A DNA stretch of 64,000 bases from positions 124,001 through 188,000 of the forward strand of contig OY970370.1 of assembly GCA_963718745.1 (NCBI GenBank), written 5' to 3'. The notes under the pieces were generated by a model. It was not told the DNA's origin and did no database searches. It saw only the letters and a list, made by a program, of their open reading frames with translations. A program made the position numbers and the translations under genes. This DNA is from Fermentibacter sp963718745 [NCBI: Candidatus Fermentibacterota bacterium]. Lineage in GTDB: Bacteria; Fermentibacterota; Fermentibacteria; Fermentibacterales. Positions 16,379 through 25,006 of this stretch are shown here, in pieces. How positions within the stretch are numbered: position 1 is the first letter of the stretch; each line of letters starts with the position of its first letter.

Positions 16379-17576
16379 ATGAGGAGCATCCGAGTCCTCT
16401 TCATCGATTACATCAGGACCGAGATCGGCGGAGGCCATTTCGTCCTGGCCAGGCTTTCGGGCTTCTTCAAGGCGGATCCGGATTCCGGGATCGTTCCGTA
16501 CATCAGCCTGAACAGCTTCGGGGGGTTCACGGAGCGGTTCGTCGATCCGGGCATACCCTTACACGACTTCAGGATCCCAGAATCCGTGCTCGGAATAGAC
16601 AGGCGGGCATCTCTCGCTTCCACGATCCCGCGGCTTTTCTCCCTCGCAGTCTTCGCGGCAGGATTCGGGCTCGATCTGATCTCACGCTGCAGGCGCGAGC
16701 ACGTGGACATCATACACGCCAACAGCATGACCATGTTCCTGCTTGTGTGCGATACCCGCCAGGTTCTCCGGTGCGCGGACAGTCTTCCATCTGCACGACG
16801 CCCTGCTCTCTCCCTCAGAGGGCGGGAACATCGGCGGATTCGCGAGGAAGGCGCTCATCTTCTTCATGAGGCACTTCGCGGACGGGGTCATCGCAAACTC
16901 AGAATTCGTCAGGGAGACGGTCGTCTCGCTGGAGCCCCGCCTGGCCGGAAGGACATTTGCGATCCACAACGGGATCGATCCCTCCGCAGCCCGTTTCAGT
17001 GATGGGGAGCGGGCACCGGGAGCAATACGGCTGCTGAGCATGGGGAGGATGGACTGGAGGAAGGGTTTCCAGTGCGGTATAGAGGCCGTTGCGATTCTCA
17101 AGGACAGACACGGCATCGATGCCGAGTACACTGTCCTGGGAGTCGGGGCATGCCTGGAGGAGCTGTCTGCGCTGGCGCGCACCCTGGGCGTCGAGGACAG
17201 GGTGGTGTTCCCGGGATTCGTCGACAGCGTCGCCGAGAGGATTGCGGCATCCGATATGGTCCTCGTCCCCTCCCTGTGGCAGGAGCCCTTCGGTCTCACG
17301 GTCATAGAGTCCATGGCCTGCAGGAAACCCGTGATAGCGAGCAGGGTGGGAGGCATACCCGAGATAATCGAGGATGGAGTGAACGGTTTCCTCGTCTCGC
17401 CGGAGAGGGCTGCGGAGGAGATCGTGCAGAAGATACTGATGATGCTGCGGAACCCGGGACTTGCAGAGGACATGTCCGAGCGCGCCCGAGCGACCGTCCT
17501 GGAGAAGTTCACGATCGAGACTTCGGCGCTTCGCACCCGTCTCTTCTACGACCGGCTCCTGTCGGACAAAACCTGA
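16379..17576 (+). pseudogene. GT4 glycosyltransferase interrupted by a +1 frameshift
   Basis: Two frames make one roughly 398-residue GT-B glycosyltransferase of family 4. The N-terminal half (16379 to about 16742: RVLFIDYIRTEIGGGHFVLARL ... HVDIIHANSMTMFLL) continues one base out of frame from 16743 (CAIPARFSGARTVFHLHD). The C-terminal half has the full donor-site signature: LLSMGRMDWRKG, VFPGFVDSVAERIAASDMVLVPSLWQEPFGLTVIESMACRKPVIAS, GGIPEIIEDGVNGFLV. Everything else is well preserved, so the shift at CTG-CTT-GTG (about 16739-16747) is recent, a sequencing error, or recoded. Predicted role: sugar transfer to a lipid or polysaccharide at the cytoplasmic membrane face. Confidence 0.8.
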
Positions 17577-17642
17577 TCAACAGTGACCGCAGGCGAAAGC
17601 GGGAACTCGTGAAACGACTGCAGGGCGTGCGGTAACACGCAC

Positions 17643-17670
17643 ATTTCAAGGTTATTAAACCTGGAACTGA
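17643..17670 (+). repeat. Dispersed intergenic repeat, copy A
   Basis: ATTTCAAGG followed by TTATTAAACCTGGAACTGA. It shares the frame TTTCAAG-n-TTwrACCTGGAACTG with copies at 25713 and, inverted, at 46270. It lies just upstream of the TetR promoter. Confidence 0.6.
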
Positions 17671-17672
17671 AC

Positions 17673-17700
17673 TTGACGGGAGGGGAATGGTTCGTATGAT
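17673..17700 (+). promoter_or_regulatory. Promoter of the tetR-RND operon
   Basis: TTGACG (17673-17678), a 16-nt spacer and TATGAT (17695-17700) give a good sigma70 promoter. The TetR-type palindrome begins 4 nt after the -10, so a bound repressor would cover the transcription start. Confidence 0.7.
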
Positions 17701-17703
17701 CGC

Positions 17704-17721
17704 TGACTGAACGGTCAGTCA
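17704..17721. promoter_or_regulatory. TetR-family operator
   Basis: TGACTGA-ACGG-TCAGTCA is a perfect 7-bp inverted repeat, the form typical of AcrR/TetR-family operators. It overlaps the predicted transcription start and lies 24 nt before the tetR start, implying autoregulation and control of the efflux operon. Confidence 0.8.
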
Positions 17722-17745
17722 AGTGTCGAGGATGGATGGTGGCGC

Positions 17746-18348
17746 ATGAGCGGCAAGGACAGGATCCTGCAGGTGGCTGAGGATCTCTTCGTGGAGAAGG
17801 GCTTCACCGGCACCTCCATGAACGAGATCGCCGAGAAGGCCGGAGTCGCCAAGAGTCTCATCTATCATCACTACGCCTCCAAGAAGGCTCTCTGGCAGGC
17901 GATGATCCGGGAGTACCACGACAGGTCCGGAGTGCTGGAGAAGTTCTACGATACTATCTCCTGCAACGACCCGGAAAAGCTTGTCGAGCTGGTCGTCGGC
18001 AGGAACGGTTTCTTCGATTTCCTGAGGAACAACCCGCGGATAGTCCGGCTCTTCTCCTGGCTGAATCTCGAAAAGGATTTCGAGCCGGAGTACCCGGAGG
18101 ATGAGATCAGGACCCGGGTCATCGAAAGGGTCCGGGAACTGCAGACGGAGGGCAGGATAAGATCCGACATCGAACCGGGACTCGTCCCGATAGTCTTCGT
18201 GTCGCTGATGATGAACTGGTTCGCGGCAAAATGGTCTCTCGTCCGATGGCTCGGCACCGGGATACCCGAAGAGGGTCTCGATGACGCGTTCATCGCTGGA
18301 GCGGTCGACATACTGCTGAAGGGAATCCTGCCCGATGCGAAGGCTTGA
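17746..18348 (+). CDS. TetR/AcrR family transcriptional repressor
   Basis: A 200-residue regulator. The N-terminal HTH (residues 4-50) reads KDRILQVAEDLFVEKGFTGTSMNEIAEKAGVAKSLIYHHYASKKALWQAMI, a canonical TetR domain including the YHHYASKKAL recognition-helix end. The C-terminal ligand domain is helical and diverged, as usual. It is the first gene of an operon: its 3' end overlaps the adaptor gene by 14 bp, and a palindromic operator lies over its promoter. It probably derepresses the pump on binding an amphipathic drug or metabolite; the ligand is unknown. Confidence 0.93.
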   Translation: MSGKDRILQVAEDLFVEKGFTGTSMNEIAEKAGVAKSLIYHHYASKKALWQAMIREYHDRSGVLEKFYDTISCNDPEKLVELVVGRNGFFDFLRNNPRIVRLFSWLNLEKDFEPEYPEDEIRTRVIERVRELQTEGRIRSDIEPGLVPIVFVSLMMNWFAAKWSLVRWLGTGIPEEGLDDAFIAGAVDILLKGILPDAKA

Positions 18349-19399
18349 GCTGCTGTCGCTTCTGTTCGCTGTCTGCTGCTCTGCGGGCTGCAGGGGAGAT
18401 GGCGATGCACCGGAGCGCGAGACCGTGGTGCGGACGGTGGTCGTCGGGAGCAGCGTGATTTCCCGGACTGTCGTCGTCCCATGCAGGCTGGAAGGCGCGG
18501 ATGAAGCGGTGATAAGCGTCTCCACCCCGGCCACGGTGACCGGCGTTTTCGTCGCGGAGGGCGATCACGTCGAGGATGGTGACCTGCTGGTCTCCCTGGA
18601 GACGGACGGGATGCACGCAGCGGAGATCGAGACGGCATCGGCGCGGCTCTCCGCAGCCCGTGCAGCCAGGGACTATGCGGCAGGCAACCTGGACCGGATG
18701 GAATCACTTTTCGAGTCCGGTGCGGTGACGGCAAGCCAGTACGAAAGCGCAGAAAGCGCGGCGATGTCCTCCGAGGCCGCCGCCGGGCTCGCCGAGACCG
18801 GCTACGGGAGCGCCCTGTCCGAGGCGTCAGTGGGACAGGTGAGGGCGCCGTTCACCGCTACTGTTTCGAGGGTGTGGGCCAGGCCGGGCAATCCCGCTGC
18901 CGGAAACATCGTAGCTCTGACCGGGGGAGACGTGCTCGAGGCCTCCCTCCGGATTCCTCCCGCGAGGATGAGGGATCTCGAGGAGGGGCTTCCGGTCTTC
19001 CTGCAGACTACCCATTTCCCAGGGGAGATCTTCGAGGGAGTCCTTACAGCGGTTTCACCTTCAGTCGATCCCGTTTCCGGGCTGGTCTCGGCAACGGCGC
19101 AGTTCTCAGGACACGACGGCAGGCTCAGACCCGGGATGAGCGCCACCGCGACCGTCGCCCTGAAGACGGAGTCCGAAGCGATCGTCATCCCCCAGTCCGC
19201 CATGAGGCGGAACCCTGACGGGAGCTTCACGATAGTGGTCGTCGAGGACGGGGTAGCCAGGTTCCGGCCAATCGAGACAGGCATCCAGGAAGGGTTCAGG
19301 TGGCAGGTCCTCTCGGGACTCTCCGCCGGAGACAGCCTCGTGGTCATGGGAGTCAATACGGTCACCGAGGGCTGCAGGGTCAGGGAGGCCGGGATATGA
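18335..19399 (+). CDS. RND efflux periplasmic adaptor (membrane fusion lipoprotein)
   Basis: A 354-residue adaptor of the HlyD/AcrA family. The signal peptide ends in a lipobox, CSAGC. It contains the split biotinyl-lipoyl motifs (TPATVTGVFVAEGDHVEDGDLLVSLET and VRAPFTATVSRVWARPGNPAAGN), a short alpha-hairpin between them (about residues 90-150) and the beta-barrel and membrane-proximal domains (LRPGMSATATVAL ... VIPQSAM). It would bridge the inner-membrane RND pump to an outer-membrane channel. Its stop overlaps the pump start (ATGA). Confidence 0.9.
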   Translation: MRRLELLSLLFAVCCSAGCRGDGDAPERETVVRTVVVGSSVISRTVVVPCRLEGADEAVISVSTPATVTGVFVAEGDHVEDGDLLVSLETDGMHAAEIETASARLSAARAARDYAAGNLDRMESLFESGAVTASQYESAESAAMSSEAAAGLAETGYGSALSEASVGQVRAPFTATVSRVWARPGNPAAGNIVALTGGDVLEASLRIPPARMRDLEEGLPVFLQTTHFPGEIFEGVLTAVSPSVDPVSGLVSATAQFSGHDGRLRPGMSATATVALKTESEAIVIPQSAMRRNPDGSFTIVVVEDGVARFRPIETGIQEGFRWQVLSGLSAGDSLVVMGVNTVTEGCRVREAGI

Positions 19400-22300
19400 G
19401 CCTTCCCGGGATGGCTGCCAGGCGACGGGTGACCTTCCTCATGGTCTTCCTGCTGATGGCGGGAGCAGGCGTCTTCGGGCTGACCCAGCTCGGCCTCGAC
19501 TACTTCCCGAAGGTGGACCTGGGCGAGATCGTCATCGTGACGGTCCTTCCAGGTGCCGGTCCGGAGGATGTCGAGACGCTGGTTTCGGATGTCATCGAGG
19601 ATGCTGTCTCCGGCGTGGAAAACGTGAACACCGTCGAATCGGAGAGCAGGGCCTCCCTGAGCACCGTTTCGGTGAATCTGAGCCTCGGTGCCGACATCGA
19701 CACCGCCAAGGAGGACATAAAGGAGGCCGTCGACCAGGTGCAGTCGACGCTCCCCGGGAACTCGACCGATCCCATCATCTTCGCCCTCGAGAGCAGCATG
19801 AAGCCCCTGGTGATAGTGAGCTTCTCGAGCGAGGTGCTGAACAGCTCGGAGCTCCGGAGGCTCATCGAGGACGAGATCCAGCCCGTTCTCAGCAGGATCA
19901 GCGGTGTGGCGAGCGCAGACGTCTCCGGCGGCGAGATCCGCCAGATAAACGTCGTCGTGGACCCGGTCCTGCTCTGGGAGCGGGATGTGTCCATGAGGCA
20001 GTTGTATGGCGCCCTTGCGGCCGTGGAGGCCGACCAGCCCGGAGGCGAGATAGACGACGACGGACTGGAGATCTCGATAAGCGTAAGAAGCGGATTCCAC
20101 GATCTTCGGCAGATCCGGGAACTCGTGGTCGGAGCGCACGGAGGGGTGCCGGTGAGGCTGGGGGACGTCGCGGTGGTCGAGGACGGCTTCAGGGAGCAGA
20201 CCAGCATCACTACGCTCGACGGATCCAACACGGTTCTCGTCGTTTTCAGGAAGAGCTCGGACGCGAACACGGTCAGCACATGCAGCAGGATAGTAAGCGA
20301 GGTCGAGAGCATCTCCGGGGCGTACGCCGGAAGCTTCACCACCGACATAGTCTACGATCAGGCGGATTTCGTCCGCTCTTCGATGAACTCGCTCCTCGCA
20401 ACGGGAATCCAGGCGATCTTCCTGTCCGCCCTCGTGCTGCTCCTCTTCCTCGGATCCCCCGTGAACGCTGGCATAGTCAGCATCTCGATGCCGCTCTCCT
20501 TCATCACGACATTCGCCAGCATGTACTTCTTCGGTGTGAACCTGAACATCATGTCCCTGGCCGGGCTGTCGATCGCGATCGGGATGATCGTGGACAATTC
20601 GGTCGTTGTGCTGGAGAACATCCACAGGCTGAGGAAGGAGGGTTCGGGCGTCATCGAGGCGGCCGAAAGGGGTGCGAGCCAGGTCGGCATGGCCGTCACC
20701 GCCTCGACCCTGACAACCGTGGCTGTCTTCATCCCCATGCTGTTCGTGAAGGGGATGACGGGCCAGATCTTCAGGGACCTCTCCATAACGATCTGCAGCG
20801 CCCTCCTGATAAGCCTCTTCGTCAGCCTGACCCTGGTCCCGCTCCTCGCAGGGATGTCAGGGCACCTGGTCAAGTCGCACCGGAAGGGTTCGCCTCTTCA
20901 GAAGGTACAGGACCTCATACAGAAGCTCGAGGAGGTGTACGCCTCGGGCGCGGCATGGTGCCTTTCCCACAGGAAGCTCACGCTCGGCCCGGTGATCGCC
21001 GTCTTCCTGGTCTCGGTCATCCTCGCGAGGCAGATACCGACCGCGTTCATCCCGGACGTGAAGGAGGGGACGATGAGCATCGTCGCATCCGCGCCCCCCG
21101 GCACCGATCTGCATGTGACCGACAGCCTCGCGAACGCGCTCGTCGATTCGATCAGGACAGTGATCGAGCCGGGGGACCTGCTCCACACCAACATGACCGT
21201 CGGTCGCAGCAGCGGCATCGGAGCTGCGTTCGGATCCGACGCCCCCTGCCGCATAGACCTCGTGCTCTATTTCTCCGACGAATCCGAACTGAGCCGGCCC
21301 ATAGACCAGTACCAGGATCCTGTCAGAGGCGTTCTCGATGCCGTTCCAGGCCTGGAATACACGATGACCACGGGCATGCCCGTAGGCAGCGAGTACCCGA
21401 TCCAGGTAGCCGTCTACGGCACAGACCTGGAGGATCTCCGTGCGAAGGGCGAACTGATCAGGAACGCTCTCCGGTCCATCCCCGGGACGATCGACCACAC
21501 TTCGTCCCTCGACGAATGGGTCGACCTGATCGAGTTCGTTCCCGATCCCGCCGTCCTCTCGCAGCGCGGAGAGAGCCCGGCCGGGATATCCTCCGAGATC
21601 ACACTCGGCGTGCTGGGACTGGATGCCTCGATCTACTACGAGGAGGGCGACGACATCGACGTCCACATCAGCTTCTCGGACCAGGCCGTGTCCACGAGGG
21701 AGCGGATCATGGGCCTGCCGGTGGCCGGGGCGCCTCTCGAGAGCTGGGGCGTATTCGAGTCCGAACTCGTGCCACAGATGGTCTGGCATCGGGACAGGAG
21801 CCGCAGCGTCCTTGTCTCCTGCAAGATCCAGGGCAGGGCGCTGGGTGACGTAGGCGCGGATGTCCAGGCGGTGCTCGATACTCTCGACCTCGGCGGCAGC
21901 AGGTGGGAGCTGCTCGGGGACATCCCCGACCAGAAGGAGTCCTTCTCCAGCATGTTCCTTGCTATCATGGTCGCCATCGGCCTGGTCTACATGGTCATGG
22001 CGAGTCAGTTCGAGTCGCTGCTCGAGCCCTTCATGCTGATCTTCGAGATTCCCATGGCCTTCATCGGAGTCATACTCATACACCTCGCGACCGGGACCAC
22101 TCTCGGGCTGACCTCTCTGGTCGGGATCCTGATGCTTGCCGGAATCGTGGTGAACAACGGGATAGTCCTGGTGGACTTCGCGAACCAGCTCAGGCGGGAG
22201 GAGGGTCTCTCCCCAGAGAAAGCGGTGCTGGCCGCCGGGAGGAAGAGGATGAGGCCGATCCTCATGACTGCGAGCACAACAGTGTTCGCGCTCGTACCGC

Positions 22301-22470
22301 TGGCCTTCATGTCCAGCGGCAGTTCGGCCCTCTGGACCCCGATGGCCCTGACTGTGATCGGCGGAATGGTCGTCGCCACCCCGCTCACGCTCCTGGTGCT
22401 GCCCGTGATGTACGTCGGCATGGACGGCTGGCGCAGACACAGAAAGGCGGAAGTGGATGGGAAGGCGTAG
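19396..22470 (+). CDS. RND-family efflux permease (AcrB-like)
   Basis: A 1024-residue inner-membrane proton-driven pump of normal RND length. TM1 lies at residues 12-30 (VTFLMVFLLMAGAGVFGL), followed by a periplasmic porter domain. The central helices include the proton-relay-type TM4 (MSLAGLSIAIGMIVDNSVVVLENIHR) with the paired acidic residue, then the second porter half and the mirrored GIVVNNGIVLVDFANQLRREEGLSPEKAVLAAGRKRMRPILMT segment. The start at 19396 overlaps the adaptor stop by 4 bp. The substrate may be lipophilic drugs or metabolites. No TolC-like outer-membrane factor is present in the window. Confidence 0.93.
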   Translation: MSLPGMAARRRVTFLMVFLLMAGAGVFGLTQLGLDYFPKVDLGEIVIVTVLPGAGPEDVETLVSDVIEDAVSGVENVNTVESESRASLSTVSVNLSLGADIDTAKEDIKEAVDQVQSTLPGNSTDPIIFALESSMKPLVIVSFSSEVLNSSELRRLIEDEIQPVLSRISGVASADVSGGEIRQINVVVDPVLLWERDVSMRQLYGALAAVEADQPGGEIDDDGLEISISVRSGFHDLRQIRELVVGAHGGVPVRLGDVAVVEDGFREQTSITTLDGSNTVLVVFRKSSDANTVSTCSRIVSEVESISGAYAGSFTTDIVYDQADFVRSSMNSLLATGIQAIFLSALVLLLFLGSPVNAGIVSISMPLSFITTFASMYFFGVNLNIMSLAGLSIAIGMIVDNSVVVLENIHRLRKEGSGVIEAAERGASQVGMAVTASTLTTVAVFIPMLFVKGMTGQIFRDLSITICSALLISLFVSLTLVPLLAGMSGHLVKSHRKGSPLQKVQDLIQKLEEVYASGAAWCLSHRKLTLGPVIAVFLVSVILARQIPTAFIPDVKEGTMSIVASAPPGTDLHVTDSLANALVDSIRTVIEPGDLLHTNMTVGRSSGIGAAFGSDAPCRIDLVLYFSDESELSRPIDQYQDPVRGVLDAVPGLEYTMTTGMPVGSEYPIQVAVYGTDLEDLRAKGELIRNALRSIPGTIDHTSSLDEWVDLIEFVPDPAVLSQRGESPAGISSEITLGVLGLDASIYYEEGDDIDVHISFSDQAVSTRERIMGLPVAGAPLESWGVFESELVPQMVWHRDRSRSVLVSCKIQGRALGDVGADVQAVLDTLDLGGSRWELLGDIPDQKESFSSMFLAIMVAIGLVYMVMASQFESLLEPFMLIFEIPMAFIGVILIHLATGTTLGLTSLVGILMLAGIVVNNGIVLVDFANQLRREEGLSPEKAVLAAGRKRMRPILMTASTTVFALVPLAFMSSGSSALWTPMALTVIGGMVVATPLTLLVLPVMYVGMDGWRRHRKAEVDGKA

Positions 22471-23299
22471 CCTCCTCGCCGCGGCACTCGCCCTCCTGTC
22501 GTGCGGAGGAGGGGATGCCGGGGCTCCTGCGGCGGAGCGCCAGGGATCCGCAGTTGTCGACTCCTCGAGAGGATCGGAAACTTTCGTCACCACGAGTGTG
22601 AGGATCGAGGCCGGCAGCGAGGCGCTTCTTTTCGGTTCCGGCAGGATCACCGGCGTGTTCGTCGAGGAGGGGGATCATGTATCACCCGGCCAGATACTGA
22701 TAGGCCTGTCCGGCGACCTCCTGGTGGAGAATGCTGTAGCATCGGGCGCCGGGGAGCTGCAGGCAGCCGGGGCGGTTGCGCTCAACAGCGAGAGGACCTT
22801 CGAGCGCTGTTCCGAGCTGTTCGAGGTCGGAGCACTGAGCGCAATGGAGCTCGAGGGGGCGGAGACGGCCATGCTGGCTGCGCGGGCGTCGCTCCGTGAG
22901 GCGAGGGCAGGCTACGAGGGGGCGCTTTCCGGCAGGAGCGCGTCGACGGTTCAGGCTCCGTTCAGCGGATTCGTCGGAAGGGTCTGGGCCCAGGAGGGCA
23001 ACCTCGCCGCAGGGGAGCCCCTCCTCATGATCACGGGCGGTGAAGGCTACATAGCTAGGGCTCTTCTGCCCGAGAGGGAATTCGGAAGGATCAGGGAAGG
23101 GAACGCTGCCGTATTCGAATCGAGCACGCTGCCAGGCATCCGGTTCGAGGGCATCGTGACGGGCGTCTCCTCGACGATCGATCCGGTGAGCTGCCTGCTG
23201 CCAGTGACAGTCCGCATCTCGGACGCGGATTCACTCCTCGCCCCCGGCCTCTACGGAAGCTTAACCATACAGTCGATTCCTGGTTTCACTTCCTTCTGA
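22457..23299 (+). CDS. Second RND adaptor lipoprotein
   Basis: A 280-residue protein, shorter than the first adaptor. The lipobox LLSC lies near residue 16. A lipoyl half-motif (GRITGVFVEEGDHVSPGQILIGLSG), a hairpin (about 85-150) and the second half-motif (VQAPFSGFVGRVWAQEGNLAAGEPLLMITGGEGY) are present, followed by a barrel domain ending in LLAPGLYGSLTIQ. The membrane-proximal domain seen in the first adaptor appears to be absent. It overlaps the pump gene by 14 bp. Two adaptors for one pump could form a mixed hexamer, or this one may be specialised. Confidence 0.85.
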   Translation: MGRRSLLAAALALLSCGGGDAGAPAAERQGSAVVDSSRGSETFVTTSVRIEAGSEALLFGSGRITGVFVEEGDHVSPGQILIGLSGDLLVENAVASGAGELQAAGAVALNSERTFERCSELFEVGALSAMELEGAETAMLAARASLREARAGYEGALSGRSASTVQAPFSGFVGRVWAQEGNLAAGEPLLMITGGEGYIARALLPEREFGRIREGNAAVFESSTLPGIRFEGIVTGVSSTIDPVSCLLPVTVRISDADSLLAPGLYGSLTIQSIPGFTSF

Positions 23300-23400
23300 T
23301 AGGTCTCTAACCCGAATAGCTGCATGCAATAACTATCTATCTCAAAAAGCATGTACTTACCGGTTACAGTTGGTTCTATCCGAAACGCCATCCGCGATAT

Positions 23401-23430
23401 TTGACACGCCTCGACGGGCGCGGCTATCAT
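23401..23430 (+). promoter_or_regulatory. Promoter of the C10 peptidase gene
   Basis: TTGACA (23401-23406), an 18-nt spacer and TATCAT (23425-23430) form a near-consensus sigma70 promoter in an otherwise AT-richer 200-bp intergenic region. The gene start is about 70 nt downstream. Confidence 0.65.
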
Positions 23431-23503
23431 CTTCCCGGTGGATACCGGCGATACTGAATGGGTCATCGTTCGTCTTTCAACACTCAAGAAGAGCAGGTCG
23501 AAG

Positions 23504-24967
23504 ATGCCGAAGTCATTTCTGCTTCTGTTTGCTGCATTCACAGCTTTCGGCGCGACGACGGACCAGAGCGCCGCTGAGAACGCAGCTGTCTACAGGCTGA
23601 ATCGGGACGGGATCCTGGATCCGTCATCCATCACAGGAATGACGGAGCTTCTTTCTTCCGATGGTGATATGCTGCTGGCTCGGGTCTTCGAGCTCAGCCC
23701 CGCAGGATATGTTGTAGTCTCAGCGGATGATGCCTTGCCTCCCGTGATCGCATACTCCTATTCGAGCGGATTCGGTTACGCCGAGGGACAGTGTTTCGGA
23801 ATGGCGGAACTCGTCCGGTTGGATCTGGAGAACAGGATGAGGTATCTGGACTCCACTCCGGCAGGGATAACCGAGGCCAACAGGTCCATGTGGAGGATGA
23901 TCGCCTCGTCCGAGATGGACATAGTCCCCTCGACCCTCCTCGAGCAGTGGCCCCCGGCCGGCTCCACGCCCACAGGCGGCTGGCTGATGGAGAACTGGAC
24001 TCAGGGCGCCCCATACAACGCATACTGCCCGATGGATCTCTTAGCCGGATCGAGGAGCGTTGCCGGCTGTCCCGCCGTCGCGATGGGCATGATCCTGGAC
24101 AATCTCGAGACGACCAATGAAACCCGCTTTACCGATTCTGACGACTATCACCACATCTATCAGGAAAACTACTGGATCGACGATGATCACGTCGCGCACG
24201 ACTTCCCGTCCTGGCCCGTGCTCAACGGCATGCTCGACATCCTTGACACCCACTACGAACAGTCCACACCACTGACCAACTCCGACAAGGCCGCCCTCGT
24301 GTTCGCCTGCGGATCGGCCTGCACGCAGGTCTACTCCGCGTCGGGCTCGGGCACTTTCGGCGTGGGGCAGGCATATGACGCCTATCTTCGATTCGGAATC
24401 ACCGACTGCGAGCTGCTCGACGCCGAGTCGGACAGCCTGTACGAGAAGCTTTCGCAGAACATGATGGACACCCTCCCCGCCCACCTCGCGATAGTCGACG
24501 CTGCCTGGCAGTACGGCCACAACATCGTGGTCGACGGCTACAACACCGATGACTACTACCACTTCAACTTCGGCTGGGGTGGCTCGACCAATGGGTGGTA
24601 CCAGTTCCCCCTCAGCGGCATGCCCTACAGCATGAACATCATAGAAGGCCTTATCCTGAACATCTCCATCCCACAGACATCGATAGAGGGGGACGACCCG
24701 CACCCGGATGCACAGTTGTCGCTATCGTGCCTCACCAATCCTTGTCCCTCGACCCCGTCACTCTCTCTGGAGCTAGCCGAAGCAGGACCGGTGGCAGTAT
24801 CGGTGTTCTCGCTCGACGGCAGGCTTGCCGGAACGCTCCTCGACGGCTTCGTCGACGCTGGAACGCATCAGATCGCGTGGAACCTGGACACGCCCTCGGG
24901 AATCTATGTGATCCGTGCAGCCGGTCCTGTCGATGCTTCGGTGCTGAAGCTGGTCATCCTCGATTAA
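23504..24967 (+). CDS. Secreted C10-family (streptopain-like) cysteine peptidase with sorting domain
   Basis: A 487-residue secreted protease. The signal peptide is MPKSFLLLFAAFTAFGATT. An inhibitory prodomain (about 25-95: YVVVSADDALPPVIAYS) matches the Spi/C10 propeptide. The peptidase domain has the nucleophile C189 in AGCPAVAMG, the preceding NWTQGAPYNAYCP block, the catalytic His in YGHNIVVDGYN (about 345) and the FNFGWGGSTNGWYQ strand. The tail (NPCPSTPSLSLELAEAGPVAVSVF ... WNLDTPSGIYVIRAAG) is a FlgD/T9SS-like sorting domain. It probably matures by self-cleavage at the cell surface and degrades external protein. The ATG at 23504 was chosen over an upstream GTG because the signal peptide starts there. 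Confidence 0.9.
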   Translation: MPKSFLLLFAAFTAFGATTDQSAAENAAVYRLNRDGILDPSSITGMTELLSSDGDMLLARVFELSPAGYVVVSADDALPPVIAYSYSSGFGYAEGQCFGMAELVRLDLENRMRYLDSTPAGITEANRSMWRMIASSEMDIVPSTLLEQWPPAGSTPTGGWLMENWTQGAPYNAYCPMDLLAGSRSVAGCPAVAMGMILDNLETTNETRFTDSDDYHHIYQENYWIDDDHVAHDFPSWPVLNGMLDILDTHYEQSTPLTNSDKAALVFACGSACTQVYSASGSGTFGVGQAYDAYLRFGITDCELLDAESDSLYEKLSQNMMDTLPAHLAIVDAAWQYGHNIVVDGYNTDDYYHFNFGWGGSTNGWYQFPLSGMPYSMNIIEGLILNISIPQTSIEGDDPHPDAQLSLSCLTNPCPSTPSLSLELAEAGPVAVSVFSLDGRLAGTLLDGFVDAGTHQIAWNLDTPSGIYVIRAAGPVDASVLKLVILD

Positions 24968-25006
24968 CGGTCGGAACCACAGAGAAACGGGATCTTCCAT
25001 ATCTAT

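Noticed and set aside
18802-22650. Two frames of about 600 codons on the minus strand opposite the RND operon
   Set aside because: Sequence is His/Asp/Arg-rich with no domains; the plus-strand adaptor and pump explain the region fully.
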